Assembly: GCA_018816865.1 (NCBI GenBank)
Contig: JAHIUW010000016.1
Coordinates: 182,248 to 246,247 of the forward strand
Direction: 5' to 3'
DNA from: Pseudomonadota bacterium
GTDB taxonomy: Bacteria; Desulfobacterota; Desulfovibrionia; Desulfovibrionales; Desulfovibrionaceae
DNA length: 64,000 nucleotides
Shown: piece after piece, positions 54,357 through 64,000 of the stretch
How the letters are laid out: each line of letters opens with the position of its first letter
Position numbering within the stretch: position 1 is the first letter of the stretch
Program-made: the position numbers and the translations under genes
The notes under the pieces: model-generated
Told to the model about the DNA's origin: nothing
Database searches by the model: none
What the model saw: the letters and a program-made list of their open reading frames with translations, nothing else

Positions 54357-57300
54357 TTATGGGTTCAAGGGCAGAGTCACGATAAACGTCGTGCCCTGGC
54401 CCTCCTCGGTTTCAAAACTGATGCTGCCGCCGTGCTTTTCGACCACCGCCGTATGGGCGATGGCCAGGCCCTGACCCGTGCCCTTGCCCGGCTCCTTGGT
54501 GGTGAAAAACGGGTTGAAGATGTTGGGTCGGACCGCCTCGGGGATGCCCATGCCGTTGTCGGCCACCAGAATCTCCACGCATCCGTCCCCCTGGCGAGTG
54601 GTCACGGTGATGGTGCCGCGGGGCATCAGCTTGGCCGCCACCTTGTCCGCGATCGTCTGGGCCGCATTGATGATCAGGTTCAGGATCACCTGGCTGATCT
54701 GGCCCTGGACCAGAGGCACGGTGGGCAGGTCATCGGCCAGGTTGCTGACCAGGTCGGCGTTGTACTTCCACTCGTTGGTGGACACGATCACCGTGTTGCG
54801 GACCATGGCGTTGAGATCCACGTAGTCCTTCTGCTCCACCCCGGGATGCGCGAACTGCTTGACCGAACGGACGATGGTCGTGATCCGGCCCAACCCCTCC
54901 AGGGCATCTCCGAAGGCACCCGGAATCTCTTCCAGCAGGGAGTCCAGACCGATCCTATCCTCGGTTTCCCTGATCCGGGCCAGGACGGCGGAAGGATCCT
55001 GCCCCTTGTCCAGATTCGTGCGCAGCTCCCCGTACAGCTCCAGCAACGAGACAAGGCCCTCGTAACTTTTTTGCAGATAGCGGGTGTTGTTCTCCACATA
55101 CTGGCTGGGGGTGTTGATCTCATGGGCGATGCCCGCGGCCAGCTGGCCGATGGACTCCAGCCTCTGAGCCTGGACAAGCTGGTTTTCCAAGAGCTTCAGC
55201 TTGGTGATGTCGGTCATCACGCCGAACGAGCCCTTGAAGGTCCCCTGCTCGTCGAACAGGGGAGTGGGAGCAACCAGGGTGAACACCCGGTTGCCGTCCT
55301 TGCGCTGGAAGACCAATGGATACGGTTCGGCCCAGCCCTTGGCCCGGCGGGCGTATTCTTTCTTGAAGATTTGTCTGTTGGACTCGTCGACGAACCCGGT
55401 CAGGTGCTTGCCCATGATCTCGTCCCGGGTGTAGCCGAGCATCTTGCAGAACTGGTGGTTGACGTAGCTGATGACCCCATGCTCATCCAACGAGGCCAGC
55501 CCCTCGTTCATGGTCTCCACCAGGGAGCGGAAGCGCTCCTCGCTTTCCGCCAGTTCGGCGCGGGCCCGCAGGTGCTGCACCGCCAAGGCGAAATAGCGCC
55601 CCAACTCGCGCACGACCTCCAGGTCCTCGTCGCTGAACCCGCCGTCCTTGTTGGCCAGGGCGATCTGCCCCATGAGTTCATGGCCCAGGACCACCGGCAC
55701 GGTCAGAAATTCAGTCACCGGCACATGACCCTCGGGCACTCCCCGGGCCGCTGGATGGGAGGCCGCATCGTTGACGTAGGCGGCCTCCAAGGTGTTCAGG
55801 AAATGCCCCCACAGCGCCGAATAACCATCTGGGCCCTTGGGGAATCGCGGGAATCCCTCTTTCCGGGCCATGGTGCAGGCCTTGCCCATCATGTCGGCCA
55901 GGGTGTGGTTCAGGAGGTCGCCGTTCACCGGGTCCACCGTGCCCACGAAGCCATACTTGGCGCCTGTCAACGCCTGGGCCTCCTTGAGCAGGATCCGGGA
56001 AATCGTCTCCACGGCCGCCTCCATGGAGATCATGGGCTCGTACAGCCGGGCCAGGGCATCCTTCAGGGTCATGTTCCGGCGCACGGCCGCACCGGCCCGT
56101 TGGCCTTCCAAAGACTGGGCCAGGATATTGGCCAGGGTCTCCATCAGGTTCATGTCCCCGGCGTTCCATTTTCGGGGTTCCCGGTTGTCCACCCCCAGAA
56201 AACCGATGGTCCGGCCCTCCCACAAGAGCGGCACCGCCAGCAGGGCGCCAAAATCCATCCGCCGGGCGATCTCCCGCTCCCCGACGGCCTCCTCGGGCAA
56301 TCCGCCGACGTCCTGCACAAGGACCCGCTGCCCGCTCTCAATCTGGTCCATCCACAGGGGGATGTCGCCGACGGACAACGTCGGCAACAGTGCCACGTCC
56401 GGACCGACCCCCTCGGCGTGCCAATAATGGCTGTTGACCAGGGTGTCCCCACGGATCTCGTACACCGCGCAGCGCGAGGCCCCGGTGTACTCGCCGATGG
56501 TGGATAGAGCCCGCGGAACCGCCAGCCCGATGGTCTGGCCGGTGACACTGATGAACCCGGCGGTCACTCGCGACAAGAGCTCCTCCATGGCCACACGCCG
56601 CCTGAGTTCGCCCTCGATGCCCTTGCGCTCGGTGACGTCCACGGCCATGCTCATCACGATTCGGCGGCCATCGGAGATGGTCCCCAGAGGCGCGGCGCTG
56701 AAGTCCCAGACGAGCTCCTTTCCTGCCCTCGTGCGGATCGTGAATTCCCCAACATGGATCTTGTCGGTGATCTTGTATATCTCAGAAAGCCTCTTGAGCT
56801 CGGCTGCCCCTCTTTCGCCGTAGGCCAGCCTGAACCAATCATTGACTGTGGAGATCTCGGTGCATCCAAAGCCCGTCAGCTCCTCCCAGACGCTGCTGAG
56901 CATCAGCACCTCGCCGCCCTCGGCGTGGATGATCACGGGGAACGGGGCGTCCTGTATTGCGCGCCGGAAGCGACGCTCGCTGTCGGCCAGTTCCTGCTCG
57001 GCCAGCTTGCGCGAGGTGATGTCCTGCAACGTGCCGAACATCTGCATGGGCCGGCCCGTCTCATCGGTGATGATCTTGGCCTGCTCGTACACGTGGCGCA
57101 CATCACCGTTGGCGCGCACGATGCGCAGATCGATGGCATACGGCCTCTTGCCTTCCAGGGCCGAGGCCACGGTACGCTCCAGCCGCTCCCTGTCCCCGGG
57201 GTGCACGAACGCCCTGAAGGCCTCGTAGCGGGACGAGTACTTGGCCGAATCCACCCCGAAGAGGTCATAGAGGGTATCCGACCAGTGGACGGAGTTGCTC

Positions 57301-59087
57301 TCAAGATCCCAGTGCCTGTCGCCGAGGCCCGCGATGCGCTGGGCCATCTTCAGGGACTGCTCGCTGGCCCGCAGGCGCTCCTCGGCGTTCCTGCGCTCGG
57401 TGATGTCCTCCTTGATGCCCACAAAATGGGTGATCTCTCCCCGCTCGTCCTTGACCGGAGCGATGGAGACGTTCTCCCACAGCTCGCGTCCGTCCTTGGT
57501 CTGGTTCACCAGCTCCCCGCGCCAGACTTGGCCCGAGATGATGGTCTCCCAGAGCTCCTTGTACAGCTCAGGCGGCGTCGTTTCGGACTTCAGGATGCGC
57601 GGGGTCTGGCCCAGGGCCTCTTCCGGGGCATACCCCGAGACCCGACAGAATTGGGGGTTCACATATTCGATCTGCCCTTGTTTATCCGTGATGAGGATGG
57701 AGATGGGGCTGTGTTCCACGGCCCGGTACAGGACGTTCAGACGGCCTTGCTCCCGCCTGCGCTCGGTCACATTCTCCACCATGCCCAGATAATAGAGCGG
57801 CGCATCCGCCTCGTCGCGCACCAGCTGGACGGTGAACCGACCCCAGAGCGTGGTCCCGTCGCGATGCACAAAACGCTTGTCCAGCTGATAGCGGTCGCCC
57901 TCCCCGCGCAGGGTCACCGCGGCCTGTCCCTGGCATTCGTCCTTGTCGCCCGGGTGGGTCAGTTCCAGATGCCGTCGGCCCACCAGTTCCTGCACGGAGT
58001 AGCCCAGCATCTCGGCGAAAGCGGCATTGACGGAGACATGGCGGCCTTGGAGATCCATGACCAGGACCCCCATGGGCGCCTCCTCGAACAGGCTGCGAAA
58101 ACGCCTCTCACTCTCGCGCAGAGCCGCCTGGGCCAGGAGGCGCGGGCTGATGTCCTGGACATAGGCAAAGATCAATTCCCTGCTTCCCAGGCGCATGGCG
58201 TGGGCGTTGATCTCCACGGGCAGCAGGAAACCCGAGCGGGTCCGAAGTTCGGACTCGAAGCTCTTCTTGCCCGCGTCCTTGAGCCCCTGGAGAAACTCTG
58301 GCCAGTCCTCGGCGCTGAGTCCGGCGTCGATGTCCGAAACGCGCATGGTCAGCAGTTCCTCGCGGCTGTAGCTTAGGAAGCGGCAGGCCTCGTCATTGAC
58401 GTAATAAAAGCTGCCGTCGGGGCGCGCCCAGAAGATAGCGACCGCCGAACTGTCCAGGGAGTGCTGCGCCAGACGCAGATTTTCCTCGGACAGCCTCCTG
58501 GCCGAGATGTCCTGGAGCAGGCCCAGGGCGGCCGTGGCTCCATGCCATTGCATGAGCGAGCTGTGAATCTCCACCCAGATGGCGAAACCCTCGCGATGCA
58601 GCAGCCTGAATTCATACGTCGGGGGCACGTGCTCGCCGGCCATGCGCCGCCGGTGGCGGCCCATGACCAGTTCGCGGTCCTCCGGATAAATGAAGTCCGT
58701 GACCGGGCGGGTCGTCAACTCCTCAAGGGAATAGCCGGTCAGGCGCTCCATGGCGGGATTGGTGAAACGGATGAAGCCATCCAACACCACGATGATGGCC
58801 TCGCTGGCGTTGCTCATGATGGCCGCCAGATGCTGCTCGCTCTGGACAAGGCTCTGCTGGACCTGTCTCCTGGCTGCGATCTCCCGGCGCAGACGCCAGA
58901 CCCAGAGCAGGAACACCAGGCAGACCAGGGTCAGGCCACCCAAGCCCCAGTACAGCATCTGTTGCATATGCCAGAGAGGGAGGTCCTGCAGCCCCTGGTG
59001 AACGCTCAAGGCCGGGGCCGCGAGGCTTTCCCCGAAAGCCACGACCCCGAGCGCAAGAACGATCACCACCCCAAACCGACGTCCCAT
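54357..59087 (-). CDS. Very large multi-PAS/GAF sensor histidine kinase
   Basis: A 1576-residue kinase. N-terminal signal-like helix and a short periplasmic loop, membrane helix (about 40-60), six PAS/PAC units (about 75-835), GAF (about 845-1000), GAF (about 1020-1200), a seventh PAS (about 1205-1320), then HisKA with His in [16 protein letters not shown] and the ATPase domain ([30 protein letters not shown]). No receiver domain of its own. Start ATG 59087 with AAGGAG. It is followed at 6 bases by the receiver-HDOD gene and then the receiver-HD-GYP gene, its likely partners. Many inputs (redox, light or ligand) are possible; none is shown. Confidence 0.93.
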   Translation of the reverse strand: MGRRFGVVIVLALGVVAFGESLAAPALSVHQGLQDLPLWHMQQMLYWGLGGLTLVCLVFLLWVWRLRREIAARRQVQQSLVQSEQHLAAIMSNASEAIIVVLDGFIRFTNPAMERLTGYSLEELTTRPVTDFIYPEDRELVMGRHRRRMAGEHVPPTYEFRLLHREGFAIWVEIHSSLMQWHGATAALGLLQDISARRLSEENLRLAQHSLDSSAVAIFWARPDGSFYYVNDEACRFLSYSREELLTMRVSDIDAGLSAEDWPEFLQGLKDAGKKSFESELRTRSGFLLPVEINAHAMRLGSRELIFAYVQDISPRLLAQAALRESERRFRSLFEEAPMGVLVMDLQGRHVSVNAAFAEMLGYSVQELVGRRHLELTHPGDKDECQGQAAVTLRGEGDRYQLDKRFVHRDGTTLWGRFTVQLVRDEADAPLYYLGMVENVTERRREQGRLNVLYRAVEHSPISILITDKQGQIEYVNPQFCRVSGYAPEEALGQTPRILKSETTPPELYKELWETIISGQVWRGELVNQTKDGRELWENVSIAPVKDERGEITHFVGIKEDITERRNAEERLRASEQSLKMAQRIAGLGDRHWDLESNSVHWSDTLYDLFGVDSAKYSSRYEAFRAFVHPGDRERLERTVASALEGKRPYAIDLRIVRANGDVRHVYEQAKIITDETGRPMQMFGTLQDITSRKLAEQELADSERRFRRAIQDAPFPVIIHAEGGEVLMLSSVWEELTGFGCTEISTVNDWFRLAYGERGAAELKRLSEIYKITDKIHVGEFTIRTRAGKELVWDFSAAPLGTISDGRRIVMSMAVDVTERKGIEGELRRRVAMEELLSRVTAGFISVTGQTIGLAVPRALSTIGEYTGASRCAVYEIRGDTLVNSHYWHAEGVGPDVALLPTLSVGDIPLWMDQIESGQRVLVQDVGGLPEEAVGEREIARRMDFGALLAVPLLWEGRTIGFLGVDNREPRKWNAGDMNLMETLANILAQSLEGQRAGAAVRRNMTLKDALARLYEPMISMEAAVETISRILLKEAQALTGAKYGFVGTVDPVNGDLLNHTLADMMGKACTMARKEGFPRFPKGPDGYSALWGHFLNTLEAAYVNDAASHPAARGVPEGHVPVTEFLTVPVVLGHELMGQIALANKDGGFSDEDLEVVRELGRYFALAVQHLRARAELAESEERFRSLVETMNEGLASLDEHGVISYVNHQFCKMLGYTRDEIMGKHLTGFVDESNRQIFKKEYARRAKGWAEPYPLVFQRKDGNRVFTLVAPTPLFDEQGTFKGSFGVMTDITKLKLLENQLVQAQRLESIGQLAAGIAHEINTPSQYVENNTRYLQKSYEGLVSLLELYGELRTNLDKGQDPSAVLARIRETEDRIGLDSLLEEIPGAFGDALEGLGRITTIVRSVKQFAHPGVEQKDYVDLNAMVRNTVIVSTNEWKYNADLVSNLADDLPTVPLVQGQISQVILNLIINAAQTIADKVAAKLMPRGTITVTTRQGDGCVEILVADNGMGIPEAVRPNIFNPFFTTKEPGKGTGQGLAIAHTAVVEKHGGSISFETEEGQGTTFIVTLPLNP

Positions 59088-59201
59088 CCGAACTCCTTCC
59101 AGCTGACTGGAATAGTACCCCAAAGAATACTTGTGGAAACAATGCCAACCCTATCAGAATGACGAGGAATGGCACAACAACAACCGTGCCTGGATGAAGA
59201 A

Positions 59202-59243
59202 CCGCAGGCCGGGACATTCAAAGCAGAATATCCCGGCCTGTGG
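59202..59243 (-). terminator. Stem-loop terminator after the receiver-TPR-PilZ gene
   Basis: CCGCAGGCCGGGA pairs with TCCCGGCCTGTGG (13 bp, one G-T pair) over a 16-base loop. On the minus strand TTCTT follows. Confidence 0.65.
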
Positions 59244-59262
59244 TCTCGCGTGAAGATGGTTT

Positions 59263-60633
59263 TCAGGCTTCCTGTGCGGGCAGGAACCTCTGGAAGGCCT
59301 CGAGCTGCTTTTTGCTGAGTCCGCGCAGCTCACAGCCCACCACCAGGGGCGTGACCCGCCTGACCACAGCCGGAACCTTCTTGGCCCGGGCCCCATCGAG
59401 GGTCAGCAGGTCAAAGGACAGCTTCTGACCGATTTCAAAGGATTCCCCGCCGTGCTTGAAACTGATGCCCACGGAGCTGACGTCGAAGACCTGGAAGGTA
59501 TCGTCCCTGTGGGGCAGTTTGGCGGAGTATTCCGCCAGGGGGATGCGTATCGCGCGCCTGCGCTCCTGTCCGTCATAAAAACCGCCGCCATCCACCACCA
59601 GCAGCTGTCGCCTGCGGCTTGGGGCATTGTTCTCGTTGCGCCGGACCTGCATGATCACATGCCGCATGTCCTCGGGGATCTCGCCCTTGCCAACCATGGG
59701 CCCCAGGGTCTCGGCGGCCTTGTCCTTCTCGCCGGACTGCATGTAGCAGCGGGACAAGGCCACGCGCACGGACGGGTCCTTGGGGGCCAGTTTCAGGGCC
59801 TGCTCATAGGTCCGGGAGACCTCCCGCTGATGCACGTGGCCGCTCATGTGGTCGGCCACGGTCTTGAAGGGGTTCGGGCTGTCGGGATCGGCCTTGCAGG
59901 CCTGGGCGTAGACCTCCCTGGCCTGCTGATCCTGGCCGAGCCAGGCGTGGGTTTCCGCTGCCTTGGACAGGAACTGGGCGCTATGGACCAGGTCGCCCTG
60001 GGCGCGGAAGACCTCGGCCAGAGCCGTGTAGGCCTCGGGAAACAGGGTGTTGACCCGCGCCGCGGCGGCGAACTTCTGGAGGGCCTTGTCCTGGTAGTGC
60101 TGCTTGAGCAGTTTTTGCCCGTCCAGATAGAGCTTCTGGGCAAGATCCAGCTGCGCCGTGATGTGCCCGCTGGGCTTGGATTCCACTTCCTCGCCCAGAT
60201 GGGCGTTCTCGGTCCCGGCCTTGGCCGTGCGCTTGACGACCTTGGGGGGCGAACCGAACAGGATCTTTTCCAGCCGGACCATGAGCAGGTACGGGGTGAA
60301 GGGTTTGTTCAGATAGTCGCGGGCGCCCAGGCGCATGGCCTCGTCGATCACACCGATGGGCACCTTGTTGCCGAGCAGCAGGATGGGTAGTCGGTAAAGG
60401 TGTCTGTCCAGAAGAATCTCGTCCAGCAGGGCGAAGGTGTTGTCCGTGGCCAGCTTGAAGTCCATAAGCGCCACGTCCGTCTCCCGCTGGCGCAGAATCT
60501 CCATGACCCCGGCATGGTCATTGGCAAAGCGGATCTTTTCATAGCCGTCGTCGACCAGGATCTTGCCAATGATCTGCTGCACCTGGGGCACAGGCTCCAC
60601 AACGAGTATCCCGATATTGCCCTTGAGCGCCAT
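59263..60633 (-). CDS. Receiver-TPR-PilZ protein
   Basis: A 456-residue cytoplasmic protein. Receiver-like domain (5-125): acceptor Asp in ALMDFKLA, Lys in YLNKPFT. TPR repeats (about 150-330: LDGQKLLKQHYQDKALQKFA and following). C-terminal PilZ-type domain (about 345-450) with RRRAIRIPL and DVSSVGISF, so it may bind c-di-GMP. GGGAGGGAAGG precedes ATG 60633. It may read out both phosphorylation and c-di-GMP. A relative without PilZ lies at 7740. Confidence 0.88.
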   Translation of the reverse strand: MALKGNIGILVVEPVPQVQQIIGKILVDDGYEKIRFANDHAGVMEILRQRETDVALMDFKLATDNTFALLDEILLDRHLYRLPILLLGNKVPIGVIDEAMRLGARDYLNKPFTPYLLMVRLEKILFGSPPKVVKRTAKAGTENAHLGEEVESKPSGHITAQLDLAQKLYLDGQKLLKQHYQDKALQKFAAAARVNTLFPEAYTALAEVFRAQGDLVHSAQFLSKAAETHAWLGQDQQAREVYAQACKADPDSPNPFKTVADHMSGHVHQREVSRTYEQALKLAPKDPSVRVALSRCYMQSGEKDKAAETLGPMVGKGEIPEDMRHVIMQVRRNENNAPSRRRQLLVVDGGGFYDGQERRRAIRIPLAEYSAKLPHRDDTFQVFDVSSVGISFKHGGESFEIGQKLSFDLLTLDGARAKKVPAVVRRVTPLVVGCELRGLSKKQLEAFQRFLPAQEA

Positions 60634-60698
60634 CCTTCCCTCCCCGGAATCCCCCACAGCCCCTCGCAAGGCGAACCCCGATTAGATGCTTACTCAAC

Positions 60699-60727
60699 AA
60701 TATCCACGAATCAAAGCAATTGGTCAA
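60699..60727 (-). promoter_or_regulatory. Sigma-70-type promoter of the receiver-TPR-PilZ gene
   Basis: On the minus strand TTGACC, 17-base spacer, GATATT, ending 66 bases before ATG 60633. Confidence 0.55.
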
Positions 60728-60790
60728 GATTTGGGTCATGGACTTGCCATCCCCCTGTCCCGAAGATAGACAGCGGCCATGGAGGACGCC

Positions 60791-61393
60791 ATGACCATCG
60801 AAACCCTGCGAGCCATCATCGAAATCGCCTTTCCCCTGTTTCTGATCATGGACCCGGTGGGCAACGGGGCCATCTGCCTGTCCATGCTGGGCGAGTTCTC
60901 GCCCCGGAGGCAGCGGGCCATCATCGGACGCGAGCTGCTCTTCGCCCTGGGGATCATCCTGCTGTTCATGTATCTGGGCGAGGGCCTGCTGGGCGTGTTG
61001 GACATCCACCAATCCACCCTGCGCATGGCCGGCGGCGCGATCCTGTTCATCATCTCCATGAAGATGGTCTTTCCCCAGAGCGGCGGCGAGGAGCCGGACC
61101 CGCATTTTTCAGACCCCTTCATCGTACCCATTGCCGTGCCCTTCATCGCCGGGCCGTCCTGTCTGGCCGCCGTGATGGTCTATGCCCACCGTGACGACCT
61201 GACCGTGGTCGGGGCCGCGATTCTGCTGGCCTGGGTAGGCACTGCGGTCTTCATGCTCCTGGTGCCCTGGCTGACCCGCGTCTTGGGGACCCGCGGCCTG
61301 CGGGCCATGGAGCGGCTGATGGGGCTGATCCTGATCCTGATGTCCTTTCAGATGCTGGAGGACGGCGTGCGCCTGTTCATCGCCAGCCTCTAG
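60791..61393 (+). CDS. MarC family membrane protein
   Basis: A 200-residue protein with six hydrophobic helices and the family pattern FPLFLIMDPVGNGAICLSML, then FIVPIAVPFIAGPSCLAAVM. MarC proteins are membrane proteins of unknown transport role; the old link to multiple antibiotic resistance is not supported for E. coli MarC. ATG 60791 with GGAGG upstream. Confidence 0.9.
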   Translation: MTIETLRAIIEIAFPLFLIMDPVGNGAICLSMLGEFSPRRQRAIIGRELLFALGIILLFMYLGEGLLGVLDIHQSTLRMAGGAILFIISMKMVFPQSGGEEPDPHFSDPFIVPIAVPFIAGPSCLAAVMVYAHRDDLTVVGAAILLAWVGTAVFMLLVPWLTRVLGTRGLRAMERLMGLILILMSFQMLEDGVRLFIASL

Positions 61394-61505
61394 CCAAACA
61401 CCGCACAAGGATTCAGGATTTCCAGGTCCCTCGGTTGTCCCTGCCCCGGATTTCCCATAGAATGGGAGGGAACCGCCCGTGGCACCCCCAACCCCAGGAG
61501 CGCCC

Positions 61506-63014
61506 ATGCCCCCCAAGGAAGCCTACGACTGGCTGAGAGCCCACCACGTGGAAACGAGCCTCCTCGAATCCATGGCGTCGCTGTTGCACTGGGATCAATC
61601 CACCATGATGCCCGCTGGGGGGCACAGGCACCGCTCCGACCAGTTCGCCGCCCTGGCCAAACTGGTGCACGAGCGCCGTAGCAACCCGCAGGTGGGCGAG
61701 GCCCTGGCCGCCTGCGGCGGCCATTGGGACGAACGCGAGCCCACGGGTGTGCAGGCAGCCAACGTCCGCGAATGGAAACGCGCCTTTGACCGCGTCACCA
61801 AAATCCCGACCGACCTGGCGGTGGCCCTGGCCCGGGCGGCCTCCGATGGCGAGACCGCCTGGAAGCGCACCCGGCCCGAGAACGACTGGGAAGGCTTCCG
61901 CCCCTATCTGGACGAATTGATCCGTCTGCGACGCGAGGAGGCCGAGGCCGTGGGCTATGCGGGCGAACCCTACGACGCCCTGCTGGACGAATACGAGGCC
62001 GGGGAAACCACAGCCGCCCTGGAACCAATGTTCCAGGACCTACGGAGCGAGATCACGGATCTGCTGGGACGCATCAAGGGCAGCGCCAGAAGGCCCGACC
62101 CGTCCATCCTGGACAACGACTACCCCATTGCGGCCCAAAAGGCCTTTTGTCGCCAGGTCGCCGAGACCCTGGGCTACGACTTCTCCGCCGGGCGGATCGA
62201 CGCCACGGCCCACCCCTTTTCAACTCGCATCGGCCCCGGTGACGTGCGCATCACCACCCGCTACAACGAGCGCAATCTGTCCGAGGCCCTGTTCGGCGTC
62301 ATCCACGAAGCCGGGCACGCCATGTACAGCCAGGGCCTGTCCACAGAGCACTTCGGCACCCCCAGCGGAGCCTCGGTCTCCCTGGGAGTCCACGAATCGC
62401 AGTCCAGGCTCTGGGAGAATCTGGTCGGCCACTCTGCCGGGTTCTGGCGTCATTTTCTGCCCCTGGCCCGCGAATTTTTCCCCTGTCTAAGAGGGGTTGG
62501 CGAAATCGATTTCCTGTTCGCCGTCAACGAGGTCAACCCCTCCCTGATCCGCGTGGAGGCCGACGAGGTGACCTACAACCTGCACGTCATGCTGCGCTTC
62601 GAGCTGGAGTTGGCGCTGCTGCGGGGTCAACTGAACACCGCAGATCTGCCCGGGGCCTGGAACGAAAAAATGCACGAATTCCTGGGCATCAGCCCGCCCG
62701 ACTTCGCCCTTGGCGTGATGCAGGATGTGCACTGGTCCGCCGGATTGATCGGCTATTTCCCGACCTACAGCCTGGGCAACCTGTACGCTGCGCAGCTCTT
62801 CGAGGCCGCCAGCAGTGAGTTGGGTGAGACCGACGCGCTGTTCGAACAAGGCGATTTCAGCCCCCTGTTGGACTGGCTGCGCGTCAACATCCATGCCTGG
62901 GGAAGCCGCCTGCCTCCGCGGGAACTGGTGCGCCAGGCAACGGGCCGCGAACCCGACTCCGGCGCCCTGGTCCGGGGGCTGAACAAAAAATATGGAGAGC
63001 TGTACGGGGTCTGA
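61506..63014 (+). CDS. Carboxypeptidase Taq (M32 family)
   Basis: A 502-residue M32 metallocarboxypeptidase. Seen: the zinc motif HEAGH in VIHEAGHAMYSQGL, then GVHESQSRLWENLVG, with the third ligand Glu, and YFPTYSLGNLYAAQLF near residue 425. It removes C-terminal residues from peptides in the cytoplasm and needs Zn or Co. ATG 61506 after GGAG; GTG 61479 is possible. Confidence 0.95.
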   Translation: MPPKEAYDWLRAHHVETSLLESMASLLHWDQSTMMPAGGHRHRSDQFAALAKLVHERRSNPQVGEALAACGGHWDEREPTGVQAANVREWKRAFDRVTKIPTDLAVALARAASDGETAWKRTRPENDWEGFRPYLDELIRLRREEAEAVGYAGEPYDALLDEYEAGETTAALEPMFQDLRSEITDLLGRIKGSARRPDPSILDNDYPIAAQKAFCRQVAETLGYDFSAGRIDATAHPFSTRIGPGDVRITTRYNERNLSEALFGVIHEAGHAMYSQGLSTEHFGTPSGASVSLGVHESQSRLWENLVGHSAGFWRHFLPLAREFFPCLRGVGEIDFLFAVNEVNPSLIRVEADEVTYNLHVMLRFELELALLRGQLNTADLPGAWNEKMHEFLGISPPDFALGVMQDVHWSAGLIGYFPTYSLGNLYAAQLFEAASSELGETDALFEQGDFSPLLDWLRVNIHAWGSRLPPRELVRQATGREPDSGALVRGLNKKYGELYGV

Positions 63015-63049
63015 TTCTCCCAAGCGATTGTCTTTGCTCACTCCAACGC

Positions 63050-63089
63050 AAAAGGACTCCCACCGTCTTCGGTGAGGAGTCCTTTTTTT
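63050..63089 (+). terminator. Terminator after the M32 carboxypeptidase
   Basis: AAAAGGACTCC, CACCG-TCTT-CGGTG, GGAGTCCTTTT with a T-run. The flanking A-run makes it work in both directions. Confidence 0.93.
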
Positions 63090-63099
63090 CACTTTTTTC

Positions 63100-63127
63100 T
63101 TTACAAACGCTTCCCAAAATATGCTAT
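63100..63127 (+). promoter_or_regulatory. Probable sigma-70 promoter of the 127-residue gene
   Basis: TTTACA, 16-base spacer, TGCTAT; predicted start about 65 bases before ATG 63202. Confidence 0.5.
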
Positions 63128-63201
63128 GGGGGTAGTAAGCCGGAAATCCACCCCTTGCGTTTTCGGTTCGGGTAGCAACCACCGATTGAAGGAGGAGCAT
63201 C

Positions 63202-63585
63202 ATGAACCAGATCAGACTGCAACGCCACGGAAAGCCTGACCTTCTTTTCAACGGGGACCTCCTTGCTCAGGTCGATGACAGGGAGTTTACCGGCTTCACG
63301 GAAAATTGGATGGAGACATCCCTCTACAAGACCTCGCTGGGTCAATACATCTTGTACAGCGAATTCAACATCACCAGTTGCGGCAAGCGGACCATTCCCA
63401 CCGCCCTGGTGTTTGCCACCGACCAGGATCTTCTGGAATTCATGGAAGTCAACGAACGGCCGCTGTCATCCCTGTCGGCCGAAATGCTGCGCCAGGCATC
63501 CCTGTTCGACGAGGCCTTTGATCTCTGCGGCCCCCGTGTGCAGGTGGAGTTCCTGCCGCGGATTCAGACGGCCCGGGCCAGCTGA
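63202..63585 (+). CDS. Small protein of unknown function
   Basis: A 127-residue soluble protein (MNQIRLQRHGKPDLLFNG...; LYKTSLGQYILYSEFNITSCG), with mixed alpha/beta composition and no motif recognised. GGAGGAG precedes ATG 63202. It stands alone between a terminator and a convergent gene, with its own promoter-like sequence. Confidence 0.75.
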   Translation: MNQIRLQRHGKPDLLFNGDLLAQVDDREFTGFTENWMETSLYKTSLGQYILYSEFNITSCGKRTIPTALVFATDQDLLEFMEVNERPLSSLSAEMLRQASLFDEAFDLCGPRVQVEFLPRIQTARAS

Positions 63586-63611
63586 GACCTCCGGTCCGCT
63601 ACCCGCTGCAG

Positions 63612-64000
63612 TCAAGAGGATGGCAAGCCTTCCTGCGCCCAGGTGGACGTCTCCACAGGATGCGGAACGGCATTACTCGGCGCGGGCTTCGTAGCCACCA
63701 CGAAGCGCCGCGCCGCACATTTCTGCACCCCGATCCCGGCCAGTTCCGCATCGCCCCACGTCGCCAGCACGGCAGGGTTGGGCCGCTCCATCACCACCAG
63801 GGCATCCCGGCGTCCCAAGGCACCAAGCTTGGCGACCACGCTCCCCCAGTTCTGGCCGGGCAACGTGTTCAGTTCAACAGAACAATCCTGATGCAGTTCC
63901 CCGGCCTGAAGGCGCAGCAGACCTCCCCGCTCACCCAGGCATTGTCCGGCCCAATTCTCCAGCCTCTTTTCCAGTCCGGCGGCGCGCGCCACAAGCGGCA
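63612..64000 (-). CDS. C-terminal part of an unrecognised protein (runs off window)
   Basis: The frame is open to the right edge; the 126 or more residues visible include LVVMERPNPAVLATWGDAEL and the end ETSTWAQEGLPSS. No start with a ribosome site is visible in the window, so the gene probably begins beyond 64000. Not recognised. Confidence 0.5.
   Translation of the reverse strand, partial: PLVARAAGLEKRLENWAGQCLGERGGLLRLQAGELHQDCSVELNTLPGQNWGSVVAKLGALGRRDALVVMERPNPAVLATWGDAELAGIGVQKCAARRFVVATKPAPSNAVPHPVETSTWAQEGLPSS

Noticed and set aside
54051..58376. Long plus-strand frames (818 and 540 codons) opposite the sensor kinase
   Set aside because: Same reason: compositional shadows of the real minus-strand gene, with no family features.
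59150..59190. GGCACGGTTGTTGT-like sequence upstream of the sensor kinase as a sigma-54 promoter
   Set aside because: The -12 GC is replaced by GT and the -24 T by A.
1..64000. tRNA, rRNA, CRISPR arrays, insertion sequences or phage genes
   Set aside because: None were found on reading the intergenic regions; no transposase or integrase reading frame is present.

Overview
The window looks like chromosome of a motile, high-GC, sulfate-reducing member of the Desulfovibrionales (Desulfovibrio-like). This rests on four things: many multiheme c-type cytochromes; the siroheme-dependent alternative heme pathway (ahbC, hemB, ahbD and a siroheme decarboxylase subunit); an archaeal-type aldolase starting aromatic biosynthesis; and the density of chemoreceptors and c-di-GMP or two-component proteins. 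No rRNA, tRNA, CRISPR array, prophage or intact insertion sequence was seen.

Layout. 1-2019 (minus): a cytochrome operon with an octaheme lipoprotein, a triheme membrane-anchored cytochrome and the first codons of a cytochrome b-like protein that leaves the window. 2280-7299 (minus): a Cache-PAS chemoreceptor with a sigma-28-like promoter, then a tetraheme cytochrome in one operon with a chemoreceptor that itself carries a heme c site. 7740-8918: a degenerate receiver-TPR protein, also behind a sigma-28-like promoter. 9183-10211 (minus): the aldolase of aromatic amino acid synthesis, preceded by a leader peptide rich in Phe and Tyr and a terminator, i.e. a transcription attenuator. 10467-19551: FAH-family enzyme, then the housekeeping run rpsB-tsf-pyrH-frr-uppS-cdsA-dxr-rseP-tsaB. 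19742-25674: flagellin with a sigma-28-like promoter and a leader of four GGA-loop hairpins typical of CsrA targets; then fliD (sigma-54 promoter), fliS and two glycosyltransferases. 25937-33347: zinc-ribbon/Yip1-like protein, lipoprotein, a small sulfite-reductase-like Fe-S protein with a NapH-like membrane partner, and a PAS-GGDEF-EAL protein.

33416-38587: heme cluster (ahbC, small ORF, hemB, ahbD, siroheme decarboxylase subunit) and rpe; rpe is bracketed by two inverted copies of an intergenic repeat, and a third copy lies at 46.3 kb. 38857-46128 is a more accessory stretch, mostly minus strand: GGDEF protein, MarR-GNAT fusion, glycosyltransferase-like gene, a solute-binding-protein fragment, PilZ protein, three tiny membrane proteins, LemA and its partner, LysE exporter. 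46428-49637: csaA, MscS-like channel, small protein, MFS transporter. 49779-60633 (minus): amino-acid-type Cache chemoreceptor, then a 1576-residue multi-PAS/GAF histidine kinase with two output regulators (receiver-HDOD and receiver-HD-GYP), and a receiver-TPR-PilZ protein. 60791-64000: MarC, M32 carboxypeptidase, a small unknown protein and a partial gene.

Regulation is the most informative layer. Three sigma-28-like sites share an unusual TAAA-N16 spacing and tie flagellin, a chemoreceptor and the receiver-TPR protein into one proposed regulon. Flagellin synthesis appears to be under post-transcriptional CsrA control, and aromatic synthesis under ribosome-stalling attenuation.
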